Source: Krasilnikovozyma curviuscula (Eukaryota > Basidiomycota > Tremellomycetes > Cystofilobasidiales > Mrakiaceae). Taken from it: a stretch of DNA of 64,000 nucleotides. The stretch covers positions 1 through 64,000 of the forward strand of contig MVAQ01000069.1 in NCBI GenBank assembly GCA_014825775.1. Reading direction: 5' to 3'. The position numbers and the translations under genes are program-made. The notes below the pieces were generated by a model that made no database searches, was not told where the DNA came from, and was given only the letters and a program-made list of their open reading frames with translations. Shown here piece after piece: positions 25,191-35,816 of the stretch; the stretch's first letter is position 1, and every line of letters begins with the position of its first letter.

Positions 25191-27116
25191 ATGATTTTCC
25201 CAACTACACTTGCTGTTCTGTCTCTGCTCGGTGTCTCTACTTTGGTCGATGCTCAACACGCCCTCAACGCCGCTCCAAGGCGAAGACACCACGCGAAGAA
25301 AGCTAACGGTATCACCCCAAGAAACAGAGCGGTCGGTGGACCTGCGGCTGCAGAGAAGGCTCTTGCTAGACGTGATACTTTCACCGATTGTAGATTTAGT
25401 GAGTTCTGAGCAGACTTTCCGTGTTTGCGATCTTCAGCTCATAAAGACTGACTCGTTACGTGATACTCTACCAATTCTTTTCTTGTTATGCCCGTGCTAG
25501 CCTACTACATAGTTGACGTAGGACTTGGTGAGTGGATTATTTTCCGAGTCTATTGGGATTTTTTGGCGGCTCGAATTTATCTATCCTCCTGCGACCGAAT
25601 GCGATCCTAATTGCGACACTTAATTCCCTTTCTTTTTAACAGGTTCATGCGGAAATGTAAGTAGGTTTTTTAAGGGTTGCGAGTACGCAGTAACTAATGG
25701 GTTCGCACTGAATTTCTGCAACCAAGCTCAACACCAATGAGGACTACACCGTCGCCCTCTCTTCCATTGACTACGAGACATATGGCTCTTCCTACCCTTC
25801 TCCAGTCTGTGGTAAAATGATCACCATCACTATTGGAAGCAAGACTACAACTGCCAAGATTCAAGGTGAGTTACCTTTCGCATGTGTCGCTTGCCGCGAG
25901 GACATGTTCTGACATATTTCTCTCTTCTGTTCGCACAGATGAGTGCCCTGGATGCCCAGAGTGAGCAAACTTTCTGTCCATATTTACGGTAGAGCGACCA
26001 ACTCTGACAATCTGATTGCTGCTAGACACGGTCTCGACATGTCTCCGGGCTTGTTCACCTACTTCGCCGATGAGAGTGTGGGTGTCTTGAGCGGTTCTTG
26101 GTACTATAACGACGACTCTGGAAGTGCTGTCACATCTGCCAACACTTTCACTGCTGCCGCTACCACCTCGCAGTACGTCGCGCCAACTACGACTTCAGCC
26201 TCCACCTCCGATGAACCTACTACTAGCATTATGTCTTCCGCTGCGTGAGTATTTCTGTGGTTTATTGATCCCTTCGCTTTTGCTAATTTAATTTTTCTTA
26301 CAGTGCTACTACCTCCTTGGTTGCTGTGGGCAACAACGTCATTCAAGATACTTCTTCATCTTCCACTTCGTGCATTCCCATCCCTTTCCTTTCAATTAAA
26401 TTATCCCCACTAACTGTAATTCTCGCTTTAGGTCCTCTGCCGCTGTGGACACCTCGCCAATTGAAGCGCCAGCACCCGCCACCACCTCAGCCGCTGCTGC
26501 GACGACTTCGTCCACCAGTCAGTACGTCGCACCAACCACTACTTCGACCTCAGTCTACGTCGCACCAGCCACGACTTCGTCGACCAATCTTTATGTCGCT
26601 GCCAGCACCCCAGCCGCTATTGCCGCGGCTGCAACCACCTCAGCTGCGGCTTCTTTCGCTTCTCCAGCTTCCCTGAACTGCTCTACCGTCACCCTTGGTA
26701 ACCTGGCCCTATACAACGGTACTTCCGCTCTCTTCTACGGAACTGTCAACGCTACCGCCCTATACAACCAGGTTTCTTTGGTTAACAACACCTCTGCCTT
26801 CTGTTTCAACCAGAGCCTGTTCACCATTACCAACCACACCTTTGTCACTTACGCTCCAACCAACTACACGGTCCTCCCATTCTGGTCTTCCAACTACACT
26901 GCTCCTTCCAATAGCAGTGAGTACTTGGCCCAGATCCTCTTGGCTGGATCCAATGCGACGACCCTCACCAACACATCGAGCATCCCTCTCTTCGTCGCTC
27001 CATCGGCCCCAACGTCGTCTTCCGTCCCAGTCACTGCTGCTGTCTCCACTACCACGACTGAGGAAGAGACCACTGGCGAGGAGGATATCCCATGGTGTGA
27101 TGACGACCAGGAGTAG
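25191..27116 (+). CDS. Secreted double-psi beta-barrel (RlpA/expansin-like) protein B
   Basis: Paralogue of the gene at 22381-24016, same strand. Signal peptide MIFPTTLAVLSLLGVSTLVDA, then a longer pro-region with PRRRHHAKK and a dibasic ALARRDTF just before the barrel. The barrel reads RFTYYIVDVGLGSCGN, then ITITIGSKTTTAKIQDECPG and HGLDMSPGLFTYFADESVG. Small exons at the start (for example the 27-nt exon encoding YYIVDVGL) are supported by exact frame joins to copy A. A Ser/Thr/Ala/Val linker with YVAPTTTS units follows. The C-terminal domain LNCSTVTLGNLALYNGTSA has about 11 N-glycosylation sequons and shares the YLAQILLAGSNATTLT block with copy A. The end is acidic (IPWCDDDQE), TAG 27114-27116. 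It is probably secreted or cell-wall associated; there is no GPI-type hydrophobic tail. Confidence 0.87.
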
Positions 27117-27570
27117 CTCCATCTCTCAGCAACAAAACATGAAACACAACATTAAACGAAACACTATTTTTCACGACCAACAATGATCATCTGGCATGTC
27201 ACCCTTACGAATTTTCCAACGATCTAGCATCACGCTATACACTGTAGCGATTATTACATTTTCATTCTTTTCGTCGTCTTTGGCACGACGTCACACTCAT
27301 TGTGCAGGCTTTTCTTCTTCACCACAAAATCTATCTAGAATCTGGCTTTACTTCGATAGTATAGTCCACATCAGGATACGGTCGTTTGATATGATCCACC
27401 CTAGTCAGTTTGACAAAAAAACTCAACTTTCCGGTTTTGCAAGGGGACCGAAGTTTTATGCGCTCTTGGTACCGCGCCAACGATGAGCACGCTCGTTCTA
27501 CCACCTGTAAGGCCCAATTTTTGAGGTTTGGCACGCAACTACTACTCACTTCTCTTCACTCTCTCTCATT
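27117..27570. promoter_or_regulatory. Intergenic region upstream of the allantoate-pathway gene
   Basis: Holds the 3' end of double-psi-barrel copy B and the promoter of the fusion gene. I saw no convincing cluster of GATA-factor sites. Confidence 0.4.
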
Positions 27571-29927
27571 ATGCAAATCACCAATCAGATGTTTTCGACG
27601 CTTGCCCTCGAGGATTTCGACAAGGAGCTCAAGCACTTCACAGGTCAGTGTCTCTTCGCGTGGTCGGCGAGTATTCGCACGAGAGAAACTGATACTTTTT
27701 CACGTTTGAAATACTCCAGAGGTGTCCTCTGTTGCTATCGGAGGATCCATCGTTTCTTGCTCTGATGAATTCTTTGCCCCGTACGTTCTGGAACTGTGGA
27801 CGACCTTTCTCAGGGATAAATGCTCACTTTAAGCTTCCATCTACTACAGAGCGAGCGATTTGCTGGAAGTGCCAGCTGCTCCTTGTCTTAAAGGACAGTT
27901 TGGACCCAAGGGAGCCTTGTTCTCAGGATGGGAAACCAGACGACACTGTCCAACCAACGACTGGTGAGTATTTCGCCACACTTCCGCCGTACTCTGCTTG
28001 CCCTTAAGTGCAAGACTCAGTGTAGCTTCTGGTATGAAAGAATGGGAATAATCAGGAACATGCGAGCTATTGGCATTGATTTTGAAAATTATCTGGGCGA
28101 ATCGGGCTTTAAATGACGCTCCAGGTTACAGGCTAGCTAACCGCTGCTCCAATTTTGCCAGGGTCATCATCAAACTTGGTCCACCAGCAGCTTACCTGAA
28201 AGGCTTTGATATTGATACAGCTTGGTTCAATGGTAACGAAGCACCAGCAGCTTCCGTTGAAGGAATTTTCTCGCCATCACTTCCACCCACCGTCGACTCC
28301 CAAGGCTGGGAAGAGGTCTTGCCTCAAACTCCCTTGGGTCCTTCATCAAGACACTTGTTCAAACTTTCTGAAACCAACCCAACTGCTGTCAAACCTTACA
28401 CTCATTTGAAGCTCAGTCAGTTCCCAGATGGTGGTATCGCTCGTTTCAGAGCTTACGGATTGGTCTCACCCATCTACCCTGAAGACCCCAGCGAGGTTCT
28501 TGACCTTGCTCATGCCTTTGCTGGTGGAAGATGCGTTCACGAGAGTGACAGCCACTTCGGTGTCGGTCCAAATCTGTTGCTCCCTGGTCGTGGTAAAGAC
28601 ATGGGTGACGGATGGGAGACCAGACGATCGAGACGCAAAGGTGCTGGAGACTTTGTCATTATCAAACTGTGGGCCTATGTTTCTCGCGAACTTGCTATAT
28701 CTGGAAGCTGATCTTTATGTCATCAATTAGTGGCGAGCCAGGTATTCTCAGCTACGCCGACGTCGACACATCTCACTTCCTCGGAAACTATCCAGCTCAC
28801 TGTGACCTTCAAGCAATTGAAAGCAACGATGAAATCCCGCCTCACACTGGTAGCAAATGGGTATCCATCTTGGACAAGCAAAAGTTGGGTCCAGGAAGAC
28901 AGCATTACTTCCAGCTCATCAACGTTGAGAACAAAGTCTACACCCACGTCAAACTAACTATCCACCCAGGTAAGTAGCACATCTTGAAAAGTTCCAATCG
29001 GTGTGTTGCTAATTCTGGTGTCTCATTTTTTTCCACAGATGGTGGCGTCAAGCGTCTCAGGATCTTCGGTCGTCGCGCAGCTGTCAACTCTGCTAACGAC
29101 GTTAAACCTGTCACAGTCCCATCTTCATCTGCGAAATCTCTCCCAACTCTCCCAGCATCTACTTCTCTCACCAACGGGGCATCTATCTCCTCTCTCCCGA
29201 CCATCCCTGCACTGCCGATCTCCCCAGAGGGCTTCGCTCCTTACGGTACCGTTATCCAAGCCTATTCAAACCCAGACTTCGCACCAAAGGGAGTTTCCGT
29301 GAATATCGCCAACAATGGAACAGCCTTTAAGTTTAACAGACTGGACGTTCCCCAGAACAGCTACCCCGCCGACTCTGGCGCGGTTACTGGCATCTCTTGC
29401 TTCCGAGCCACTCCTCCTGCGAACTTTGGTGGTAAAGGCTCTGTTTGGGAGTCGATGATGTTTGAGAGACACAACTATACTAGTCAAGCGTTCATTCCTA
29501 TGGGTAAAGATGCTGAGGGTGGCCTTCCAGCTGGAGGAGGACAGCTTGTCATTGTCGCTTTGAACGGTGCCGGTGGGTCGGTTCTTTTAATCAACCTGAT
29601 GATTCATCGCTGATTCTTGTCACTTCTCTTAGACGACAAGCCTGATATTAGCACTATTAGAGCCTTCGTTGCGTCTCCTAGCCAGGGCATCTCTTACAAC
29701 ATCGGTGTTTGGCGTAAGTTGATATCTGTCCGGCACGTAGAACCTGCAAGTGTACTGACACTTCTTCTTCTGTAACTGCAGACCATTCTGTCATCTCTAT
29801 GTTGACTACTGATTACGCTTGTGTCGAAACTCAGATTTCAACCAAGCCTGGAAACCCACTGGACTGTGAAATCTTGCAGAAATCTGAGGGAGAGGCTCCT
29901 TACTGCCGAGTTGCTGTGCCTCTATAG
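27571..29927 (+). CDS. DAL2,3,3: Allantoicase-ureidoglycolate lyase fusion
   Basis: Two consecutive steps of purine (urate) catabolism in one chain: allantoate to ureidoglycolate plus urea, then ureidoglycolate to glyoxylate plus urea. The first allantoicase repeat covers about residues 20-180 ([70 protein letters not shown]). The second covers about 190-345 ([41 protein letters not shown]). A Ser/Pro linker leads to the ureidoglycolate lyase domain ([55 protein letters not shown]). The end is [11 protein letters not shown] 29925-29927. About seven introns are visible. The same fusion occurs in Cryptococcus (DAL2,3,3), supporting a Tremellomycete affinity. Expected to be nitrogen-regulated; that is from family knowledge. 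Confidence 0.95.
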
Positions 29928-30288
29928 ACAAGATGAACGTTAAATAGTGTTTGTAGTTCCTAGTACACAAGCTTATGGTTGTAATAGAATTTGTCTTCCC
30001 AGTTGGCCGCTCGAAGAAAGTGAGTTGACAGCTTTCTTGCGACGCAGCGAGTGTGATAGCTGGTTGTCGTTTCCGAACACGGACATGTCTCCTTTCGAGA
30101 AAGAAAAGATAAATGCGGCGTCGCAACTGCTTTGTTTTGATTTGAAAGCTTGCTCACGGTCTGTGAAACTTTCGAATCCAACCTAGAGCTCCTCTGTTCG
30201 AATGAAAAAAAGGCATTTTCTCCAATTGAAAGTAAAAAGATAGCCTGAAAGATTTGATATTCCATGCTATCTCATTCCGCCAAAGGAA
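29928..30288. other. Convergent 3' region
   Basis: Lies between the facing ends of the allantoicase fusion and the gEgh16-like gene. Nothing else is supported. Confidence 0.5.
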
Positions 30289-31568
30289 TCAGACTCTCAG
30301 AGCTAAAGGTCTGCCAATCGCTTTCTCCGCTCTCTCAAGTAGTGCGGCCATATCAGCAATCGACTCGTATTCAGCAACTCTTCTCTCCATCTCTTCATCG
30401 TCGCGCTTCTTGGTTTTAGTCTTGAGTTGAATGAAGGAGCCACCGCGGGTAGGTGGGGAGTTGTCTCTCTTTTTGGCGGCAGAGGAGGTAGTTGATCCTG
30501 CAGCAGCGGTGGTCCCAGAAGCTTGAGTGACTGAAGTGGATGACGAAGAGATTTACTAAGTGACGGTAACAGATGGACAGTTAAAAAGGAAAAGAGTCTT
30601 ACCTGCCCCGCATCCCCCAAATGGTCCAGCAACAGCAGCGTTCTAAAGATCGGCAAAAGGCTATTCAGAGTAGTGCTACTGTTATTAATAAGGTGTAGAC
30701 CCACTTTAACTCTGACCAAACAAGTTGCTCCGTCGCTTCCGCCGGTGCACGTTGTTCCAGCCGGAATGTTGGCTGAAACGGGGAAGTCCTGAGCAACAGC
30801 TGCCCCAAAGAACAAGTTCTGATGAGTAGTGATGGCGCGGAAGTAAAAGGCGAAAGCTCACCAGTTGACAAGCCAAGGATCTTTCCTGGAACGTTTTGAG
30901 TAACGTCCATTGTGACCCAGTCACCACCTTGAGCTGATGGAGAAACCTCCATCTTATAGGGACCTATTGAATGAATATGTTGTATGCGGAAGTGCTCCAG
31001 AAAAAATCGGAAGGAACCGCAGGCTTACCAGCACCATCTTGATTGACCTGATGTATTGTCATTGACACTTCGCCATTAGGACCCGCACTAGCAAGACCCG
31101 AAGACTCAGCTAGGGATAGTTGTGTAGCGATATCCGTTTGACCAGCATCTTTGGTTTTACCGCAGGTGTCATCCCTAATGACAGATGTGTCGCTGCAATG
31201 TTGAAATCAGATAGCAATGTCAGTGGGATACAAGTTGAGAGAGAAGGGAGGCGGTGTTCACCCTTCGGCAGTTCTTGGAGATCCTGTATCCCTTGGAGTG
31301 GAAGGATTGATAGCGAAACCTTGGGAGCTGACCCCATTGGCACCGTTTACCTATGAAAAACTGCTGTGGTGAGCAAAGGTCAACAAACAGCAGATGAACA
31401 ATTGTCTATACTCACGACCGTCAAAAGGCCGTCTAAGTTGTTAAGAAAGAGGCATACCAAATCAGATTACTGTCAGGTCTAGGGAATAGCATATTGTTGG
31501 TTCAACTCACGAGCATTAGCTAGTTCGATTCCAGCGAACAAAGCGACCAGAGCAGCGGTGAACTTCAT
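30289..31568 (-). CDS. Secreted gEgh16-like (appressorial/CAS1-type) protein
   Basis: Signal peptide MKFTAALVALFAGIELANA from the ATG at 31566-31568. The family core follows: VNGANGVSSQGFAINPSTPR, TSVIRDDTCGKTKDAGQTDI, VSMTIHQVNQDGAGPYKMEV, TQNVPG, FPVSANIPAGTTCTGGSDG and CLVR-NAAVAGPFGGCGA, the last joined across an intron ending TTTAG. These match gEgh16/MAS3/CAS1-type fungal secreted proteins, some of which are expressed during host penetration; the biochemical role is unknown. The C-terminal extension is separate from the core. It is a Ser/Thr/Ala linker with two KKRD sites that look Kex2-like, then an amphipathic charged end (MERRVAEYESIADMAALLER, AEKAIGRPLALRV). TGA is at 30289-30291. 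A leader intron and TATA box are noted separately. Confidence 0.85.
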
Positions 31569-31618
31569 ATTGAGGTTCGAGGGTTAAGATGAGGCCAAGT
31601 AATACTTTGAAAAAGGAT

Positions 31619-31685
31619 CTGCAATTACGGAGAGTGGGACTTGTTCACCTAGCGTGCATGAAGATTAAGAGAAATGGTTGCTCAC
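31619..31685 (-). other. Probable 5'-UTR intron of the gEgh16-like gene
   Basis: The minus-strand sequence GTGAGC..TTGCAG lies 50 nt upstream of the ATG and is 67 nt long, the same length as the eIF5A leader intron. Splice signals fit the intron consensus seen in coding exons; use is inferred. Confidence 0.5.
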
Positions 31686-31853
31686 TTGAGAGTGAGTTTG
31701 AGATCGACCCGCGATCTAGAGAGAAGACGGCGGAGGAACGTCAATGGTTAGTGGCTAAGGCATGCGAGAGATGAGGTAGTATCTACCTGAATAGCAAAGT
31801 AAGAGAAAAATGCTGAAGCGATGGTTGTTCAAAAGAGAGACTAGAGATTCGAC

Positions 31854-31861
31854 CTTATATA
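31854..31861 (-). promoter_or_regulatory. TATA box (TATATAAG) upstream of the gEgh16-like gene
   Basis: TATATAAG on the minus strand, 286 nt before the start codon, or about 220 nt if the leader intron is removed. Position suggests transcription starts near 31825. Confidence 0.45.
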
Positions 31862-32195
31862 GACGTCTGTAGTCTACCAACAGATCCCGAGTTGTGACTT
31901 CCTATGTTCAAAAAATAGAAGGGTTCAAGGAGGTAAATGAAACTCAAAGTAACACCCACAACAGCGACCGATGACATTGCTCGTTGTCAAGCTGGCAAGA
32001 AGCCCTGCCGTTGCTATGCGATTGCAGCTGCGCAGAGGAGAAAGGATGAAGGTTGAGAAAGGTGGAGAGCAGAAGCAGAAATAAAAATGAATAAGATAAG
32101 TCTGAATAGAGGAGCTTGATTACTTGCGATGAGAAAAAACTGGGGGGTATGATGTTGATATCGCGTAGTCAAAAATTCAATTATGAAGTGGACGA
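31862..32195. other. Intergenic region
   Basis: Upstream promoter of the gEgh16-like gene and 3' region of the glutathione peroxidase gene. No gene recognised. Confidence 0.5.
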
Positions 32196-33453
32196 TTACA
32201 AAAGCTTCTGGATCTCAGCATCGAGGGCAGCTGGAGTGGTGGTGGAAGGGAATCTAGTGACTGTCTTTCCTTCTTTATCGATCAGGAACTTCTCGACTGA
32301 AGTGAACCAAAGAAACGACTGTCAGCGAGGAAGCTGATTTATAGGTAACGGACTCACAGTTCCACTTGATTCTAGTCAGACCGAAAATACCTGGAGCAGC
32401 GTTCTTGAGGAAGCTGTATACTGGTTGCTCTTCAGGACCGTTGACGTCCGCTTTCTGTGAATGTCGTCGAACCTGTCAGAAGACACGCACGGAGCACCCG
32501 GGCATAGTGTAAGAAGGAAGCGCTCACCTTAGCGAGAGGGAAAGTAACACCATGATTAAGCTGGCAGGACTCTACGATCTCGTCGTCCGAACCTGGTTCT
32601 TGTCCTCCGACTAATGTTCAAAAATATAATTGCGACGTGTGAGAGACTGGTCGCACTATCCACTCAATCCAAATATCAAGCTTACATTGATTGCATGGGA
32701 ACCCTGACGGAACAACAATAAAACAATTAGTTGAAGATCACACCTCAGGTGAGACTAGTTGGAACTCACCAATCACTTCAAGACCGAGAGGGTGATACTT
32801 CTTGTAGAGCTCTTCCAAACCATTGTACTGTAAACAGGGAACAGAGACTGGTTTAGAATCTACAAAAGAGAAAGCAATAGCTTCTGGAACATACTTGAGG
32901 AGTGAAGCCACACTGATAGGAGCGAGGACGGCGAATGCAAAGCGGTGGGAAGTCAGTTAACCGGATGCCTCCCTCAAGGAGTCGTTTCTTCAGTAGAACG
33001 AGAAAGCTCACCTGGGAAGCAACATTGATGATCAACACAGGCTTGCCCTTGAAATCAGCGAAGTCGACTGTCTTTCCCTTGACTTGGGCCTGTGAGAGAA
33101 AAAAAATTGCGAGGTTACGAAAGGGAAGGCAGGCGTTTGGTTCGTCATCGAGGGAGGCCACTGAATGTGAATTTCGTCCCTCCCCATGCAACAAAGAGGG
33201 AGAGAAACTCACCTTGAGGTCGTAGAAGGAAGCAACAGGCTCCTTGGTTGGGATATCAGCTTCAGTAGACATGGCTCTGTGCAACGATCGGACTGTTTTC
33301 ACGAATCCAGAGGGACGGATCAGGATTTTCGATCCATTAAGAGCCAGCGTAGAGAACAGAACGAGAACCCCGGGGCTTTCACTCACTGGAGTTGTAGTTT
33401 CTGGTAGTTCGAAGGAAGATTGAAAGATGTGGTTTGAGGCAGACGTGGTTCAT
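32196..33453 (-). CDS. Glutathione peroxidase (thiol type), with optional mitochondrial leader
   Basis: Cys-type peroxidase that reduces hydroperoxides, usually with thioredoxin in fungi. The body begins MSTEADIPTKEPVASFYDLK (ATG 33270-33272). The catalytic tetrad is visible: Cys in NVASQCGFTPQ, Gln in CNQFGGQEPG, Trp and Asn in IKWNFEKFL. The resolving-Cys region is VESCQLNHGVTFPLA. It ends AALDAEIQKLL with TAA 32196-32198. A leader exon at 33387-33453 (ATG at 33451-33453) joins in frame over intron 33293-33386 (GTGAGT..AACAG). This adds MNHVCLKPHLSIFLRTTRNY and NSIRSLHRA, rich in Arg/Ser and free of acidic residues, before the internal Met. The spliced long form looks mitochondrial and the internal ATG form cytosolic. 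Introns are numerous throughout. Confidence 0.93.
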
Positions 33454-34339
33454 TGGCAGCGTGGGTCGATAGAGGGGAGGATGCACCAGACGCCGTCAGT
33501 GAACCAGCTCGGCGCACGGCTCGGCTCGGTTTAAGAGACTTTATGTTTTGATTTACCGGAAATATGGTAGAATCTATCTTTGGGACCAATCGGTTCCAGC
33601 AGTGTCTCTGATTCAAACATGTACAAATCTGCCAAGGGGCAGCAAAGTGTTCGCTCTCGATCCAAAACGAGAGATTGCAACAAGTTCTTCTATCTTAAAA
33701 GATTAGGAGCTTCAATTGGCAACCTGAGCTCATAGAGGGAGCCCAGATTATACTGGAGCATAGTCAAAGAAGGATGGTGTGCTCTTTCAGCGGTTGGGGT
33801 CTGTTCTGTAAAAATATTGCCATTAGCTGGGGCTGTAAATCACGCCAAAACGACTGTTAGAGTCGCCCCAAACAGCGCCCTTGACTCTCCTCGTATTGTG
33901 CACAGGGTGTTTGAAGTGTTGTAAGCTTGGAGGAGAAAGGAATCGGTACCAGTCATTAGTGGCACTTCCTATTCGGAAAGCGACCGTGCAAATCTCGATC
34001 CTGCGACCCGAAGCAATACCAACTCGAACCGGCAGTAACGGCCTAGAGACATTTCCGGCGAAGCAATCAAGAGTGTCCTCTTGAAGTAGGGCCCATTTTC
34101 GAGACTACGTTATCCTCCTTCGCCTCTGGAGACAGCACTCAAGGAGTGCAACCGACCTTCCAATTGCTGAGGTAGGGCTACGGTGTATGAGAAGCGAAGG
34201 AAGTAAGAAAGTAGCAAGCTAGAGATACAGTAGTTGGTTGCATTGACGTCTTCATGTATTCCTCATTTGAAGGAGTCGACAGGGGTATTCAAGATATATA
34301 AAAAATTGGGACAACACTTCAAGTTCTCGGGCGATTAGT
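33454..34339. other. Intergenic region upstream of glutathione peroxidase
   Basis: About 890 bp with no convincing gene on either strand. Short frames lack conserved sequence. No tRNA or repeat was found by eye. Confidence 0.5.
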
Positions 34340-35053
34340 CTACGCAGAATCCTCTAGAATCTCCTTCTCCTGCTGTATCCTCATCTGATCAACGACCTTC
34401 TCTTCTGTTGTCTGCAGTGCACCCACCTCGGAGTTATGATTCGAGGGATGTTCGGCACCAACGTTGTATGAAAGCAATGGGGCGGCGTTTCTTGATGCTG
34501 TGGTGAGGGCATTTAGTCGCGCTCTGTCATTGAGGTCAACAGGTGTCCCAATTAGTCAACGCCGATGAGAAGCCATGAGCATTTCGATCCTGTCCTCTAG
34601 ACTCTGGTGCCGTTCAAGAACTCACAGATTTCGTTTTTTAACTAGTAAGCGGACTGTACGCTGCTGTTCCGCTTCTGTCATCTCATTCCAGTTGTTGATT
34701 CTCGATAGTGTCTGCGAGAAGAGATAGATTAGAGTTACATCAGTTATCAGTTAACAGTCATCAGTAGCCAGAGCACGGGCCACGGGAGGCGAAAGGCTCA
34801 AAAAGAGTGTAACGAGGAAACTCACACCGTCTGAATTGACAATCATAGGTCCCAAACTATCCAGAGCGATGCTGTCTCCGCCGACATTCAGCTGCATTGC
34901 TTTCTCTTCTTCTGTGGGAGGTGCTGGGAGGGCCAGAGGGGTGCCGAGCAAAGCTGAATCAGAGTCTGAGGATTCGACGTGCGGGCTCTGCCCCTCGTCT
35001 GGTGGTGTGGGAGGACCCAAATCTTCAATGGGCCTACCATTCGCGTTGAACAT
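34340..35053 (-). CDS. Small conserved-looking protein of unknown function
   Basis: Three exons give a protein of about 160 residues. The start at 35051-35053 reads MFNANGRPIEDLGPPTPPDE. An acidic, Pro/Ser-rich N-terminal half ends in LGPMIVNSDG. The second exon is the most conserved-looking part: TLSRINNWNEMTEAEQQRTV and RLLVKKRNL, a helical block of the N-W-x-x-M/L-x-x-x-E type. The last exon continues ARLNALTTASRNAAPLLSYN and a Gln/Glu-rich helix (VVDQMRIQQEKEILEDSA), TAG 34340-34342. Introns: CT-GTGAGT..GACAG between exons 2 and 3, and G-GTGAGT..CGCAG between 1 and 2. Clean frame joins support expression. I do not recognise the family. Confidence 0.75.
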
Positions 35054-35816
35054 GATAGTGGTAGTAATGAAGGTGCTTAGTTGGATGCTGCTGGCTTCTT
35101 GGAAATATTTTGTAGAAAGAGAGTTGCGGCTGCGAGGGACGCATCATCAATTCCAGAAATTTGGCTAAGCTCCCCTGTCGCCTGACACGCCCGTCTTTTT
35201 TATTATTTCTTGTTTTCTGGATTGAAAGTCCATTGAAGAAGAAGAAGCCACGTACCAACCAACGTTATGGTATAGGGAAACCTATCAAATTACTACACTG
35301 CACAGTTTTTGCGCCGACACGACATCAAGACCGTACAGTTCAATACCCAAACGACGAGTCCCACGATGGAGCTATTGTAACTTTACAAGGAGTCGGCAGG
35401 AACCCCTGTGTGCTGCTTCGATCTGTTAAGATTCCTTGAGCTTAATTGCGATGGATCGAATACTGTACCGAACTCAAGACTCGACGCTGCCCTATAATTA
35501 CTTTTTAAATTAATCCTCCGCTGGGCTGAACTATAAATGTGCAGCTGAATGTCAGAGCAAGAGGTAGGATTGGCCTGGTCAGTCTGCTCCCTTCCTGATC
35601 GCACGCGCCACTGTGAGTCGCCCCGTGAAACCCCACACCTCAAACCACCACCCTTGAAAACAAAACGTTCTTTCTGAGTGAAGGGATTGTGAGTAATAGA
35701 TCGTCGTCTAAGTATACCTTGAAAATGGCTTTGTATCTAACAAATCTGACGTTTTCGCTCCTTCCAATTCAACTTCTTGTCTCTTGATTTTGTTCACTAG
35801 TAAGACCATCTTCAGC
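35054..35816. promoter_or_regulatory. Divergent promoter region upstream of TYR1
   Basis: 760 bp between divergent starts. Near 35687-35802 a GTGAGT..CACTAG pair could be a 5'-leader intron of the prephenate dehydrogenase gene. A TGAGTC hexamer near 35614 resembles half of a Gcn4/Cpc1 site, but a single occurrence means little. Confidence 0.35.
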
